DNA of 64,000 nt from Streptomyces sp. NRRL S-244 (lineage in GTDB: Bacteria; Actinomycetota; Actinomycetes; Streptomycetales; Streptomycetaceae). The translations under genes were made by a program, and so were the position numbers. This document shows positions 19,442 through 28,156 of the stretch, in pieces (position 1 is the first letter of the stretch; the number at the start of each line of letters is the position of its first letter). The notes under the pieces were generated by a model. It was not told the DNA's origin, did no database searches, and saw only the letters and a list, made by a program, of their open reading frames with translations. The stretch covers positions 1 to 64,000 of the forward strand of contig NZ_JOCX01000015.1 of the NCBI RefSeq assembly GCF_000717915.1, in the 5' to 3' direction.

Positions 19442-20326
19442 TCACAGGGCGAGCGCTCCCTCCGTCACGCGGGCTGCGGCCATCTGGCCGGGAGTGGTCT
19501 CGGCCAGGGCGCGGAACTCCCGGTTGAGGTGTGCCTGGTCATAGAAGCCACAGGCAGCGGACACTTCGGTCAGATTCGCGCCCTCGCGAGTCAGCAGCCC
19601 CGCGGCCCGGTGGAAGCGCAGCACGCGGGCGGACGTCTTGGGCGTCAGGCCTACCTGTTCGGTGAACCGGCGGACCAAGTGGCCCTGGCTCCAGCCCACT
19701 TCGGCCGCGATGCGGCCGACCGGGATCGCCCCGCCGGCGCGGGACAGGAGTCGCCAGGCGTGGCTCACCTCGGGTGCGGGATCCGGGCCGCGCTCGATCC
19801 GGGTCGACAACGCGATGTCCAGCAGGTCGAACCGGGCTCCCCAGTCGGTGGTGGCGGCCAGTTGCTCCGCCAGCACTCCGGCCTCGGGTCCGAGGACGTC
19901 GCACAGCCCGACCACCGTGTTGGTCAACTCGCTCATCGGCACGGCGAACAGCCGGTATGCGCCCAGCGGGGTCAACTCGAGCCGGATCGCCTCCTGGCCG
20001 CCGGGATGGTCACACACCCGGGGTCCGTCCTCCAGACCCGCGACCAGCGAGCCGGTCACCTGACCGTGCGGGCTCCGGTCGTCTCCCACGTCTCCCAGTC
20101 GGCGTACCTGGGTGAACGGCTCCCCCAGATTGATCACGACGACCGCTCGGCCCGTGGGGACCAACCGCACGCGATAGGGCGCGGCCGCCGCCTCCCAGTA
20201 GCCGGCATAGCTGTGCACGAAAGGGCGCAAGTACGGAGGCCACGGGCGGGTAACCCGCCACCGGGCGCCCACCCGGGTCATCTCGACTGCCCGACCGGCC
20301 GCGCCCGCGCTTCCGCCCACCCGCAT
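19442..20326 (-). CDS. AraC-family transcriptional regulator
   Basis: Regulator of about 294 residues with a DUF6597-type/cupin-like N-terminal part (YLRPFVHSYAGYWE...LVPTGRAVVVINLG) and a C-terminal double helix-turn-helix (about 195-290: IPVGRIAAEVGWSQGHLVRRF and LTEVSAACGFYDQAHLNREF). The start is uncertain: ATGs at 20344, 20326 and 20281 are all open; 20326 was used as the middle choice. It is divergent from the dienelactone hydrolase gene about 100 bases away, its likeliest target. Confidence 0.88.
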   Translation of the reverse strand: MRVGGSAGAAGRAVEMTRVGARWRVTRPWPPYLRPFVHSYAGYWEAAAAPYRVRLVPTGRAVVVINLGEPFTQVRRLGDVGDDRSPHGQVTGSLVAGLEDGPRVCDHPGGQEAIRLELTPLGAYRLFAVPMSELTNTVVGLCDVLGPEAGVLAEQLAATTDWGARFDLLDIALSTRIERGPDPAPEVSHAWRLLSRAGGAIPVGRIAAEVGWSQGHLVRRFTEQVGLTPKTSARVLRFHRAAGLLTREGANLTEVSAACGFYDQAHLNREFRALAETTPGQMAAARVTEGALAL

Positions 20327-20424
20327 ATCCCTCCGCCCTCCCATGGCGGCGAAGCGGCGAATAGCCGGCCGTGGCGCCGCGCCCGGTGATCTACTGGCAT
20401 CAATCCAAGGAAGGAAGATCCACA

Positions 20425-21174
20425 ATGCCCACCAAGACGTTACAGATTCCCACCGCGGACGGCCAGGCCGATGCCTTCGCCGCCTTCCCGGACGGTGGCG
20501 AGCGGCACCCGGGGGTGCTGCTGTACATGGACGCCTTCGGAGTGCGGCCCGTGCTGGAGGAGATGGCCCGCGAACTGGCCGGGCACGGGTACTACGTACT
20601 CGTCCCCAACGTCTACTACCGGCAAGGCCCGACGCCGGTGGTCGAACTTCCCGGGCACATCACGGCGGAGGACCGGCCCGCGATCTTCGGCCGGCTGATG
20701 CCCTTGGTCGAGGCACACACCACCGAACGCGCCCTGCGCGACGCCGACGCCTACATCAGGTTCCTCACAGCCCAGCCCGAGGTCAGCACCGGACCGGTCG
20801 CGACGATCGGCTACTGCATGGGCGCCGTACTGGCGATGCGCACGGCAGCGGCCCACCCCGACCGGGTGGCCGCCGTCGCCGGATTCCACCCCGCCCCCCT
20901 GGTCAAGGACACGCCCGACAGCCCGCACCGCCTCGTCGCCAAGCTCACCGCCGAAGTCCACCTCGGGCTTGCCGAGACCGACATGTCGCCTGAGGCGATC
21001 AGTGAGCTGAGCCAGGCCCTCGACGCCGCGGGCGTCGACTACACCTGCGAGGTCTACCCCGGCACCGTCCACGGCTTCACCATGTCCGACACCGACGCCT
21101 TCAACCCCTCGGCACTGCAACGCCACTGGGACCGCCTGCTCCCCCTCCTGGACCGCACGCTGACCGGCAGCTGA
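20425..21174 (+). CDS. dienelactone hydrolase family protein
   Basis: Alpha/beta hydrolase of 249 residues. The ATG follows AAGGAAGG. The nucleophile is Cys in GYCMGA (about residue 134), the acid is expected near GLAETDMSPE, and the His is in GTVHGF; Cys-Asp-His is the dienelactone hydrolase triad. Family members open lactone rings during chlorocatechol breakdown, but many act on other esters. No other ring-cleavage gene is present, so the substrate is unknown. The divergent AraC regulator probably controls it. Confidence 0.92.
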   Translation: MPTKTLQIPTADGQADAFAAFPDGGERHPGVLLYMDAFGVRPVLEEMARELAGHGYYVLVPNVYYRQGPTPVVELPGHITAEDRPAIFGRLMPLVEAHTTERALRDADAYIRFLTAQPEVSTGPVATIGYCMGAVLAMRTAAAHPDRVAAVAGFHPAPLVKDTPDSPHRLVAKLTAEVHLGLAETDMSPEAISELSQALDAAGVDYTCEVYPGTVHGFTMSDTDAFNPSALQRHWDRLLPLLDRTLTGS

Positions 21175-21211
21175 GGTTCCGGCTCGGGAGGGGGAGTACG
21201 GCCGACCCGGG

Positions 21212-21409
21212 CTAAGGCTGCGGGGGGCGGTCCTGAGGAGGCTTGTCGGTTCCCAGCTGCTCGTTGATCTTCTGCTGGGCCATGTCGACCTGGCTCTGGT
21301 ACTTGTTGCCGGTTTTCGCGTCGACTGCGTCGCCGGCCTTGTCAACCCCTTGTCGGGCTGTGTCCTCATGGCCCTTGATCAGGCCCTTGAGCTTGTCAAG
21401 CATCGACAT
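21212..21409 (-). CDS. antitoxin-like small protein (MT0933/Rv0909 family)
   Basis: A 65-residue, highly charged helical protein behind a perfect AAGGAGG. The sequence LDKLKGLIKGHEDTARQGVDKAGDAVDAKTG matches the MT0933-like antitoxin family. In Mycobacterium, Rv0909 pairs with the toxin Rv0910 (SRPBCC fold). No toxin partner is adjacent here, so it may be free-standing or belong to another role, as is common for this family in Streptomyces. Confidence 0.82.
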   Translation of the reverse strand: MSMLDKLKGLIKGHEDTARQGVDKAGDAVDAKTGNKYQSQVDMAQQKINEQLGTDKPPQDRPPQP

Positions 21410-21603
21410 CACGGCCTCCTTGGAGATGCTGGCGCATCCAGCATCCCGACATCCGCCGGGATCCGCATCCCGAGCGCCACCTCGGGCGGGGCCTTTCCCG
21501 CAGTGGGTCTCAGCTGTGCCGCAGCTCGGCCTCCAGGGGCTTGCCGCCACAGCTCGCGGAGGTCACCTCCTGGTGGTCGGCGGCGAAGAGCTGCACCACC
21601 CCG

Positions 21604-23151
21604 TCACGGCCGCGCCGCGGACCCTGCCGATCCGGCAGCCCGCTCCCGCAGCAACCGCTTGTCCGGCTTTCCGCGGTCGGTCAGTGGAAGGGCCTCCACC
21701 CAGAAGACGGTGGTCGGGCGGTGGGCCGGAGCCAGCGCCTCGGCCACCAGCCGGCACGCCTCCGCGGCCGCCGCACGGGTGGGAGAGTGACCCGGCGCGG
21801 GCACGAGGAAGGCGCACACCTCCTCGCCGGTGCGATCACCGGCCCTGCCCACCACCGCGGCCTCGGCCACCCCGGGGTGCCGGGTCAGGGCCGCCTCGAC
21901 CGGACCGCAGTAGATGTTGACACCGTCCACCATCACCACGTCCTTCACACGGTCGTCGAGGTAGAGGTACCCGTCCGCGTCGAAGTGGCCGAGGTCCCCG
22001 GTCCTGAGCCATCCGCCCCGCATCACCTCGGCCGTCAGGTCGGGCTGGTTCCAGTAGCCGGCCATCACCATCGCGGACCGCACCCACACCTCCCCCGTAC
22101 GCCCCCGCTCCGACTCCGCCCCGTCCTCATCGCGCACCTGTACGTCCACACCGGGCGCGGGGCGGCCGACGGACGCCAGGAGGTACGGCCGGTCGGTCAC
22201 CCCCGCGTCGTGATCGGCCGCCGACAGCCTGCAGATCACGCCGGCCTCGTTCATCCCGTAGCCCTGCCGCCACCTCGGCCGCGCACCCCAGCGCGTCAGC
22301 GCCTGCCGCAGCCGCTCCGGATGGATGGGAGAGTTGCCGTACGACACCTGGACCAGACCCGGTACGCCGCCGGCGGTCGCCGGGTCGTCCAGCAGCCGGT
22401 ACACCATCGAGGGCGTCAGGTACGTGGACACGGGCGCCAGGCGCCGGCAGGCGGCGGCGAACTCCCCCGTGTCGAAGGGGCCGAGGATCTCCACCCGTCC
22501 TCCCTCGCGCAGATGCTCCAGGCACCGGCCCCCGGAACGCTGCGCGAGCGAGGTGACCGACAGGTAGACCGACTCGCGGGGCCCGCCTCCCTTGCGTCCC
22601 TCGCGTCCCTCGCGTCCCTTGGCTCGCGTATCGGTCCGGCCCGCCATCGCGCCGAACGTCGAGGCCACCCCCTTGGGCCTGCCCGTCGTACCGCCGGTGT
22701 ACGTCACACGCGCCACGTCGTCCTCACGTGCCTGCACGGGCACCGGACGGCCTTCCCGGGTGCGGGCGAGCCGCATCAACTCCGCCGGACCGATGCACGG
22801 AACCCCCGTGTCCGGCACGGGGGTGTCGTTCACCACCAGTACCGGTGCGCAGTCGCGCAGCATGAAGTCCAGGCCGTGGGTGGCCGGGCCGACGACCACC
22901 TGGGTCAGCCGTGCGCCCAGTACGTGCGCGGCCAGCCGCACCAGCAGCGCCTCGGGCCGGTTGCCGTCCGTGACGCAGGCCAGACCCGTCCCGCGCCGCA
23001 CCCCCAGCTCCCCGAGGACGCCGGCCAGCCGGTACGTATCGGCCAGGACCTCGGAGAACCCCATGACGACGGACCCGGCCCCGATCGCGGGCCGCCCCGC
23101 GTTCTGCTCGAACGCACTGATCAGGTCCGCGACATACCGCGCGCCGCCCAT
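21604..23151 (-). CDS. AMP-forming acyl ligase (ANL superfamily)
   Basis: Adenylating enzyme of 515 residues that activates a carboxylic acid as acyl-AMP and usually passes it to CoA or a carrier protein. The ATG at 23151 follows GGTGGAG. Family motifs in order: VTYTGGTTGRPKGV (ATP loop), YGMNEAG (A5), GWLRTGDLGHFDADGYLYL and DRVKD (A7-A8 hinge), and GKPDKR with the C-terminal catalytic Lys (A10). The BtrH-like gene lies 125 bases upstream on the same strand. No carrier-protein gene is adjacent. Substrate cannot be read from the binding pocket by eye. Confidence 0.92.
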   Translation of the reverse strand: MGGARYVADLISAFEQNAGRPAIGAGSVVMGFSEVLADTYRLAGVLGELGVRRGTGLACVTDGNRPEALLVRLAAHVLGARLTQVVVGPATHGLDFMLRDCAPVLVVNDTPVPDTGVPCIGPAELMRLARTREGRPVPVQAREDDVARVTYTGGTTGRPKGVASTFGAMAGRTDTRAKGREGREGRKGGGPRESVYLSVTSLAQRSGGRCLEHLREGGRVEILGPFDTGEFAAACRRLAPVSTYLTPSMVYRLLDDPATAGGVPGLVQVSYGNSPIHPERLRQALTRWGARPRWRQGYGMNEAGVICRLSAADHDAGVTDRPYLLASVGRPAPGVDVQVRDEDGAESERGRTGEVWVRSAMVMAGYWNQPDLTAEVMRGGWLRTGDLGHFDADGYLYLDDRVKDVVMVDGVNIYCGPVEAALTRHPGVAEAAVVGRAGDRTGEEVCAFLVPAPGHSPTRAAAAEACRLVAEALAPAHRPTTVFWVEALPLTDRGKPDKRLLRERAAGSAGSAARP

Positions 23152-23276
23152 CGCTCCACCGCCTCCACGCCCGTGTCTGCCGCATCCCGCCGTCCGAAGT
23201 CCGACGTCCGCCCTCCGCCGTCCGCCGTCCGGCATCCCGGCCAGTCTCCCGCCCGGCCGTGGCCCTCGTCCCCGAT

Positions 23277-24230
23277 TCACCGTACGGCGCCCGACGCGTC
23301 CAGGGCCGTACGGGCGCTCAGGGCCGCGCGGAGGCGTTCGTACGTGGGCGCGAGGCGCCGCAGGACCGCGGCGGCTCCCGCGTCATCGCCGGCGACCAGC
23401 AGGAACTGCAACTCACCCACGGTCTCTGCCTGTTCCGTCGCAATGGCTGCGGCTTCGCCCAGCCCCAAAGCGGCCAGGCAGGCCGCCGCGTCGCCCAGGC
23501 GGCGGGCGCCGACACGGACGCCGAACACCGTGAGCAGGGTCCGGATGCCGGGCTCCAGGCCCCGCGACAGCCGGGCGGCCAGCTCCTCCACCGCCGCGGC
23601 GCCGCCCACCGAGCCGGGCGGCATCGGCAGGTCGTCGCGGCCGGCCAGCCACCGCACCGCCCCTGGCAGCGACCGCCGCAGCGCCTCCGCCCCGTCGACC
23701 AGGCGCTCGCGCACGAACCCGGTGCGCAGCACGTACGGCGCATCGGTGTACGAGACCGACTCGGCCTCCCAGGCGGCGAGGAACGCCCCGGTGGGCAGGG
23801 TGGCGTACGGGTGCCCGTGCGGGTCGTGGAGCCGGACCCGTTCCTCGTCCGCGGTCAGGACCACGACGTAGTGGTCGCCGCCGTCGGCGCTCGGGGTACC
23901 CGGCTGGTAGAGCAACAGGCCCATGTCCACGGGCCCGACGAGCACCGGGCCCCGCGCGCAGGCAGCGCGCAGCCGCGCCAGCGCCTCACCGGGCGTTCCG
24001 CCGTCGCTGCGCTCGCACCGCCATCCCAGGAGCCCGATCGCGGAATCGAGCCCGGTCTCCGGATGCCAGCCGTAGGGGTCGAACAACGGCAGCGCGCCCG
24101 CGATGAACTGCATGCCGAACGGCGAGCCCGTCAGCGTCTCGATCACGGCGGGCGCGGGCGCGTCCGGCCCGAGCACCATCGCGAGGGAGTTGGTGTAGCA
24201 GTACGGGCCGGAGCCCACGTAGTCGAGCAC
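23277..24230 (-). CDS. BtrH N-terminal domain-containing protein (acyltransferase-like)
   Basis: Protein of about 317 residues resembling BtrH, the enzyme that moves an aminohydroxybutyryl chain from a carrier protein to the aminoglycoside ribostamycin in butirosin biosynthesis. The N-terminus reads DYVGSGPYCYTNSLAMVLG, with the Cys expected in this cysteine-peptidase-like fold, and a later GGDHYVVVLTADEERVRLHDPHG supplies a His and Asp. The GTG at 24230 was preferred because AAGAAGGGA lies 6 bases upstream; an ATG at 24266 is possible. It precedes the acyl-AMP ligase, suggesting that the two act on the same acyl group. Confidence 0.84.
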   Translation of the reverse strand: MLDYVGSGPYCYTNSLAMVLGPDAPAPAVIETLTGSPFGMQFIAGALPLFDPYGWHPETGLDSAIGLLGWRCERSDGGTPGEALARLRAACARGPVLVGPVDMGLLLYQPGTPSADGGDHYVVVLTADEERVRLHDPHGHPYATLPTGAFLAAWEAESVSYTDAPYVLRTGFVRERLVDGAEALRRSLPGAVRWLAGRDDLPMPPGSVGGAAAVEELAARLSRGLEPGIRTLLTVFGVRVGARRLGDAAACLAALGLGEAAAIATEQAETVGELQFLLVAGDDAGAAAVLRRLAPTYERLRAALSARTALDASGAVR

Positions 24231-24449
24231 GACGCATCCCTTCTTCGAACGTGGGGACCACCCCATCGCCTCACACCGTGTGAGGGTCAAGCGTCAAGCG
24301 TTCGTGGCCCCCGGCCGCGCCCCCGGCCGCGCCCCGGCCGCCCGCGCGGCCGTTCGGGGTGCCGGGTGGGCGAGCCGCCTGGTCTCCGACCGTCCTGTGG
24401 GATCCGCTGGGTGCCTGGGCCGTCGCGGGCGCGAAGGGAGCGGGGCTTG

Positions 24450-25541
24450 TTGCGTGTGCTGATGGGCGTGCTCGGGGCCGCCCTCGTGTTGTCGGGCTTC
24501 TCCTCCGTCGTGAGCAACCTCGTCGTCCCGCGGCCGAGCCGGTCCCGGTTCACCCGGTTCGTCCACGACGCCGTCCGCCGGCCCTTCCAGCTCGCCGCCG
24601 ACACCCGCTCCACTCCCGAGGGCAAGGACCGGGTGCTGGCGCCGATGGCGCCGCTGACCCTGGTGGCCGTACTGATCGGCTGGCTCCTGCTGTTCCTGCT
24701 CGGCTACGGCCTCCTGGAGGCCTCCGTAAGCGGTCTGCCGTTGCGCAAGGCGCTGGTGGAGGCCGGTTCCTCGCTGCTCACGCTCGGGTTCGCCAGCAGC
24801 AACCGCGAGAGCCTGAACGCCATCGACTTCTGCGCGGCGGCCACCGGCCCCGTGACCATCGGCCTCCAGGTCGGGTACCTGCCCGCGCTGTACGGGGCGT
24901 ACCAGAGCCGGGAGATCGAGGTGACCCTGCTGGAGGCGCGGGCCGGTGTCCCGCCCTGGGGGCCGGAGATCCTGGCCCGCTACGCGCAGGCGGAGCTGCT
25001 GGACGGGCTCGACGAGCTGTTCCGCAACTGGGAGCGGTGGAGCGCCGCGGTGAGCGAGAGCCACACCACCTACCCGATCCTCGTCCAATTCCGCTCGCCC
25101 AAGCCGAACCGGAACTGGCTCGTGGCCCTGGTGGCGGTGATGGACGCGGCGGCGCTGCGGCTGGCGTTCAACCCCTCCCAGCCGCAGTACGCCGTACGGA
25201 TGGCCCTGCGCGCGGGCTTCGTGTGCCTGCGCGACCTCGCCGACATCCGCGGCGTCAGCTACAACCACGATCCGCATCCGGAGGACCCGCTGCTGCTCAC
25301 GTACGAGGACTTCCTCCAGGGCGTGGCGCGGATGTCCCAGCAGGGGTACCGCATGGAGCGCACGCCGGAGCAGGCCTGGCCGCACTTCCGCGGCTGGCGG
25401 GTCAACTACGAGGCCATCGCCCACCGTCTGGCCCGGGACATCGACGCCGTCCCGGCTCCCTGGTCCGGCGCCCGCCGCACCGGCACGCCGGTCCGCACCC
25501 CGGTCACCCCCACCGACCGCCGGCCGCCCGCGGACGCCTGA
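24450..25541 (+). CDS. ion-channel-like membrane protein
   Basis: Membrane protein of about 363 residues, with a TTG start favoured by AAGGGAG 9 bases upstream (GTG 24456 and ATG 24462 are alternatives). Helices lie at VLMGVLGAALVLSGF, at PLTLVAVLIGWLLLFLLGYGLL, and at GPVTIGLQVGYLPALYGAY. Between the second and third sits SSLLTLGFASSN, similar to the pore loop of two-helix ion channels but lacking a canonical GYG filter. A soluble helical C-terminal half follows (about 150-340). Function unproven. Confidence 0.78.
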   Translation: MRVLMGVLGAALVLSGFSSVVSNLVVPRPSRSRFTRFVHDAVRRPFQLAADTRSTPEGKDRVLAPMAPLTLVAVLIGWLLLFLLGYGLLEASVSGLPLRKALVEAGSSLLTLGFASSNRESLNAIDFCAAATGPVTIGLQVGYLPALYGAYQSREIEVTLLEARAGVPPWGPEILARYAQAELLDGLDELFRNWERWSAAVSESHTTYPILVQFRSPKPNRNWLVALVAVMDAAALRLAFNPSQPQYAVRMALRAGFVCLRDLADIRGVSYNHDPHPEDPLLLTYEDFLQGVARMSQQGYRMERTPEQAWPHFRGWRVNYEAIAHRLARDIDAVPAPWSGARRTGTPVRTPVTPTDRRPPADA

Positions 25542-25588
25542 CCGGGCGCCGCCGGCGGGGCGGTCAGCAGTCCGCAGGACACCCCGGC

Positions 25589-25825
25589 CTAGTGCGGGGT
25601 CCAGACGAATTTGCCGCCCCCGACCCACCGGACCTCGTCCAGGTCGTCGAGGTCGTGGATCGGGATTCCCGCCTCCGCGGCGACCAGCAGCACGTCCGTC
25701 ATCGACATCGCCCTGCCGACGAACTCTCCGTCGACCTCCACGATGCGAAAGGGCGGGTTGCCGGGCTGGACGCCGAGTACGGTGATCCGCGCCGCGGAGA
25801 GATGAGGTGTCGATCCTTCGGTCAT
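25589..25825 (-). CDS. small hypothetical protein
   Basis: A 78-residue protein from the ATG at 25825. Composition is protein-like (TVLGVQPGNPPFRIVEVDGEFVG, then VLLVAAEAGIPIHDLDDLDEVRWVGGG), with predicted beta strands and one helix. No family is recognised. It is convergent with the channel-like gene. Confidence 0.68.
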   Translation of the reverse strand: MTEGSTPHLSAARITVLGVQPGNPPFRIVEVDGEFVGRAMSMTDVLLVAAEAGIPIHDLDDLDEVRWVGGGKFVWTPH

Positions 25826-25967
25826 GCGGAAACGGTTCCATGCCGGGGCCCTTGGCGGGCGCGGCGACACGTTCCGAGGGGCCGATCGGCTTCCCGTACG
25901 GCCCCCCGTGGCACGGTACGGCGCCGCACGCCACCGGACGTCGCCGGACGCCACTGCCGCGAAGGCG

Positions 25968-26582
25968 CTACTCCCGTGCGGCCGCGCGGACCGCCGCCCC
26001 CGTCAGCGTCCTCGCCGTACGGGTGGCGCTGGCGATGGCCGCGTCGGGGGCGAGTCCGCACAGGTCGGTGAGGCTGAACAGGGCTTCCGCGCTGACGACC
26101 ACGGCGAGGTCGCGCTTGAGCTGGGCGAAGGCCTCCGGATCCGCCACTCCCAAGGTGTCCTGGAGCGGAAGGAGCGCCTCGTCGATGAGGCCGAAGCGGA
26201 TGCCGGGCCTCCCGGACGCCGCCTCCGGGCGGGTGATGGTGGCGGCGATCATCGCGCGCACCGCCCCCTGGCGGGCGACGACACCGCGCAGCAGGAATTC
26301 GCAGGCGAAGGCGACGCGTTCGACGGGGTCCCGGGAGCCCTCGACCGGTCGGAGCGCATCGGCGGGTGCGGGCCAGACGCCGGCCAGTGCCTCGCCGACC
26401 AGCGACGGGAGGTCGGGGAAGTACCGGTAGGCAGTGGCGTCGGAGACCAGTGCGGCGCGGGCGATCGCGGGCATGGTCACCTCGCCGCCGGTGGCGATGA
26501 GCTCGCGGGCGGCCTCGACGATCGCCGTACGCGTGCGCTTCTTCTGGTTGGTGCGCCCGGAGTCCGTCTCTGCCATCGCCAT
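25968..26582 (-). CDS. TetR-family transcriptional repressor
   Basis: Regulator of 204 residues with an N-terminal helix-turn-helix (TRTAIVEAARELIATGGEVTMPAIARAALVSDATAYRYFPD) and a helical ligand-binding C-terminal domain. ATGs at 26582 and 26576 are both possible. It is divergent from the cupin/hydrolase operon, and the gap contains several dyads built on CTCTCGTTATGAGAG-like sequence that are its probable operators. Confidence 0.9.
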   Translation of the reverse strand: MAMAETDSGRTNQKKRTRTAIVEAARELIATGGEVTMPAIARAALVSDATAYRYFPDLPSLVGEALAGVWPAPADALRPVEGSRDPVERVAFACEFLLRGVVARQGAVRAMIAATITRPEAASGRPGIRFGLIDEALLPLQDTLGVADPEAFAQLKRDLAVVVSAEALFSLTDLCGLAPDAAIASATRTARTLTGAAVRAAARE

Positions 26583-26675
26583 CCGTACGTCCGTCCCGTC
26601 CTCGTCCCGCGAGCTCTTGCACCTCTTGCCCTCGTCGGCTCGCTCTCGCCCCTTCGGCTTCACTTTACCATCACC

Positions 26676-26752
26676 GGCTCTCGTTATGAGAGTCCACTTG
26701 CATAACGAGAGCCACCCCCCTAATCTCATGAGAGCGAACTCTCACGAAAGGG
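26676..26752. promoter_or_regulatory. cluster of dyads, probable TetR operators
   Basis: GGCTCTCGTTATG (26676-26688) is repeated inverted as CATAACGAGAGCC (26701-26713), a perfect 13-base arm pair. The left arm also forms its own dyad CTCTC-GTTAT-GAGAG, and TCTCATGAGA (26723-26732) is a perfect 10-base palindrome, followed by another ACTCTCA half-site. All lie between the divergent TetR and cupin genes. Confidence 0.75.
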
Positions 26753-26759
26753 GGCGGCC

Positions 26760-27218
26760 ATGCCCGAGGTTTCCGTGGTCGGTCCGGACGGCGGCGAAAC
26801 GATCAGCCTGGGCCGGGCCCGGATGCGCATCCTCGAAGACGGGAGCACGACCGGACACCGGCTCGGGATCGGCGAGATCACGCTCGCCCCGCACACCGAA
26901 GGGCCTCCGCAGCACCGTCACGCACAACACGACGAGGGCTTCTACGTCGTCTCCGGCACCGTGCACTTCACCGTCGGGGACACCACGCATGTGGCCCCGG
27001 CCGGCTCGCTCGCGATGATCCCGCCCGGCGCCCCGCACACCTTCGCCAACCTCGGCGACGAACCGGCGGTGATGGTCAACACCTTCACGCCCGACCTGTA
27101 CGTGCAGTACTTCCGCGACCTGCGGGACATGATCGCCGCCGGCGAGGAGATGACCCCCGAGTCGACCGCCAGGGTCATGGGCCGCTACGCCACGGTTCCC
27201 GCGACCGACTTCGCCTGA
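26760..27218 (+). CDS. cupin domain-containing protein
   Basis: A 152-residue single-cupin protein. AAGGGGG precedes the ATG. The metal motif is seen in QHRHAQHDEGFYVVSG (two His and one Glu) and the second half in PAGSLAMIPPGAPHTFAN (His). It may be a dioxygenase, an isomerase or a sensor for a small molecule. It is first in an operon with the alpha/beta hydrolase 63 bases downstream, under probable control of the divergent TetR regulator. Confidence 0.9.
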   Translation: MPEVSVVGPDGGETISLGRARMRILEDGSTTGHRLGIGEITLAPHTEGPPQHRHAQHDEGFYVVSGTVHFTVGDTTHVAPAGSLAMIPPGAPHTFANLGDEPAVMVNTFTPDLYVQYFRDLRDMIAAGEEMTPESTARVMGRYATVPATDFA

Positions 27219-27281
27219 CCGCCCTCCTCCAGGCCCCCGATGGGCCGACACCGCCACCCCCCTGACAGCGAAGGACACCGC

Positions 27282-28148
27282 ATGACCACCGCCACCCACA
27301 CCCTCTCCCTCCCCTCCGGGGCCTTGGACGTCACCCTTGACGTCACCGTCGACGAACAGGGCGGCCACAGCGAACAGAGCCGCTCCTTCCTCCTCCTGCA
27401 CGGCGGCGCCGGACCGCAGACGGTCACCCCGTTCGCGGGGCTGCTCGCCGGACAGCGCCCGGCCAGGGTGTTCACCCCGCTCCACCCCGGGTTCGGCGGC
27501 ACCGCCCGGCCCGCGTGGCTGGCCGACGTCCCCACCCTCGCCCGTGTCTACGCGCGGCTGCTCGACGAGCTCGGCCTCACGGACGTCACCGTCGTCGGCA
27601 ACTCCATAGGCGGCTGGATCGCCGCCGAGCTGGCCCTGCTCGGCAACGACCGCATCAGCGGCGTGATCCTCGTCAACGCCGTCGGCATCGACGTCCCGGG
27701 ACACCCCGTCGCCGACGCCTCCTCGCTCACCCCCGCCGAGCTGTCGCGGCTCGCCTTCCACGACCCCGCGAAGTTCGCCGTCGACTTCACCGCCCTTCCC
27801 GAGGCCGCCCGTACGGTGATGGCCGCCAATCGCGCCGCCTTGGAGGTCTACTCCGGGCCGCACGCCATGGCCGACCCCACCCTCCGCGAACGCCTCGCCG
27901 AAATCGCGCACCCGGCGCTCGTCGCCTGGGGCGAGAGCGATCAGGTCGTGGACTGCGCGTACGGGCGTGCGTACGCGGCGGCGATCCCCCGGGCCCGGTT
28001 CGACCTCCTCCGCGGCACCGGGCACATGCCCCAGATCGAGACCCCCGAGCAGCTCCTCCCGGTGGTCTGGGACTTCGCCGACGCCCACCCCCGCGGCCGC
28101 GCCCATGCCCATGCCCACTCCCACGCCGTCAACCGGCCGAACCGCTGA
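27282..28148 (+). CDS. alpha/beta fold hydrolase
   Basis: Hydrolase of 288 residues. The ATG follows AAGGA. The catalytic set is visible: Ser in VVGNSIGGW, Asp in GESDQVVD and His in GTGHMPQIE, with HGGAGPQ as the oxyanion loop. It ends in a His-rich tail (HAHAHSHA) that could bind metal. Co-transcription with the cupin suggests linked steps on a xenobiotic or aromatic compound, but the substrate is unknown. Confidence 0.92.
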   Translation: MTTATHTLSLPSGALDVTLDVTVDEQGGHSEQSRSFLLLHGGAGPQTVTPFAGLLAGQRPARVFTPLHPGFGGTARPAWLADVPTLARVYARLLDELGLTDVTVVGNSIGGWIAAELALLGNDRISGVILVNAVGIDVPGHPVADASSLTPAELSRLAFHDPAKFAVDFTALPEAARTVMAANRAALEVYSGPHAMADPTLRERLAEIAHPALVAWGESDQVVDCAYGRAYAAAIPRARFDLLRGTGHMPQIETPEQLLPVVWDFADAHPRGRAHAHAHSHAVNRPNR

Positions 28149-28156
28149 TTCCGATG

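Noticed and set aside
21541..25541. Long plus-strand frames opposite the acyl ligase and BtrH-like genes
   Set aside because: No ribosome sites, no domains, low-complexity composition; only the part from about 24450 is a real gene.
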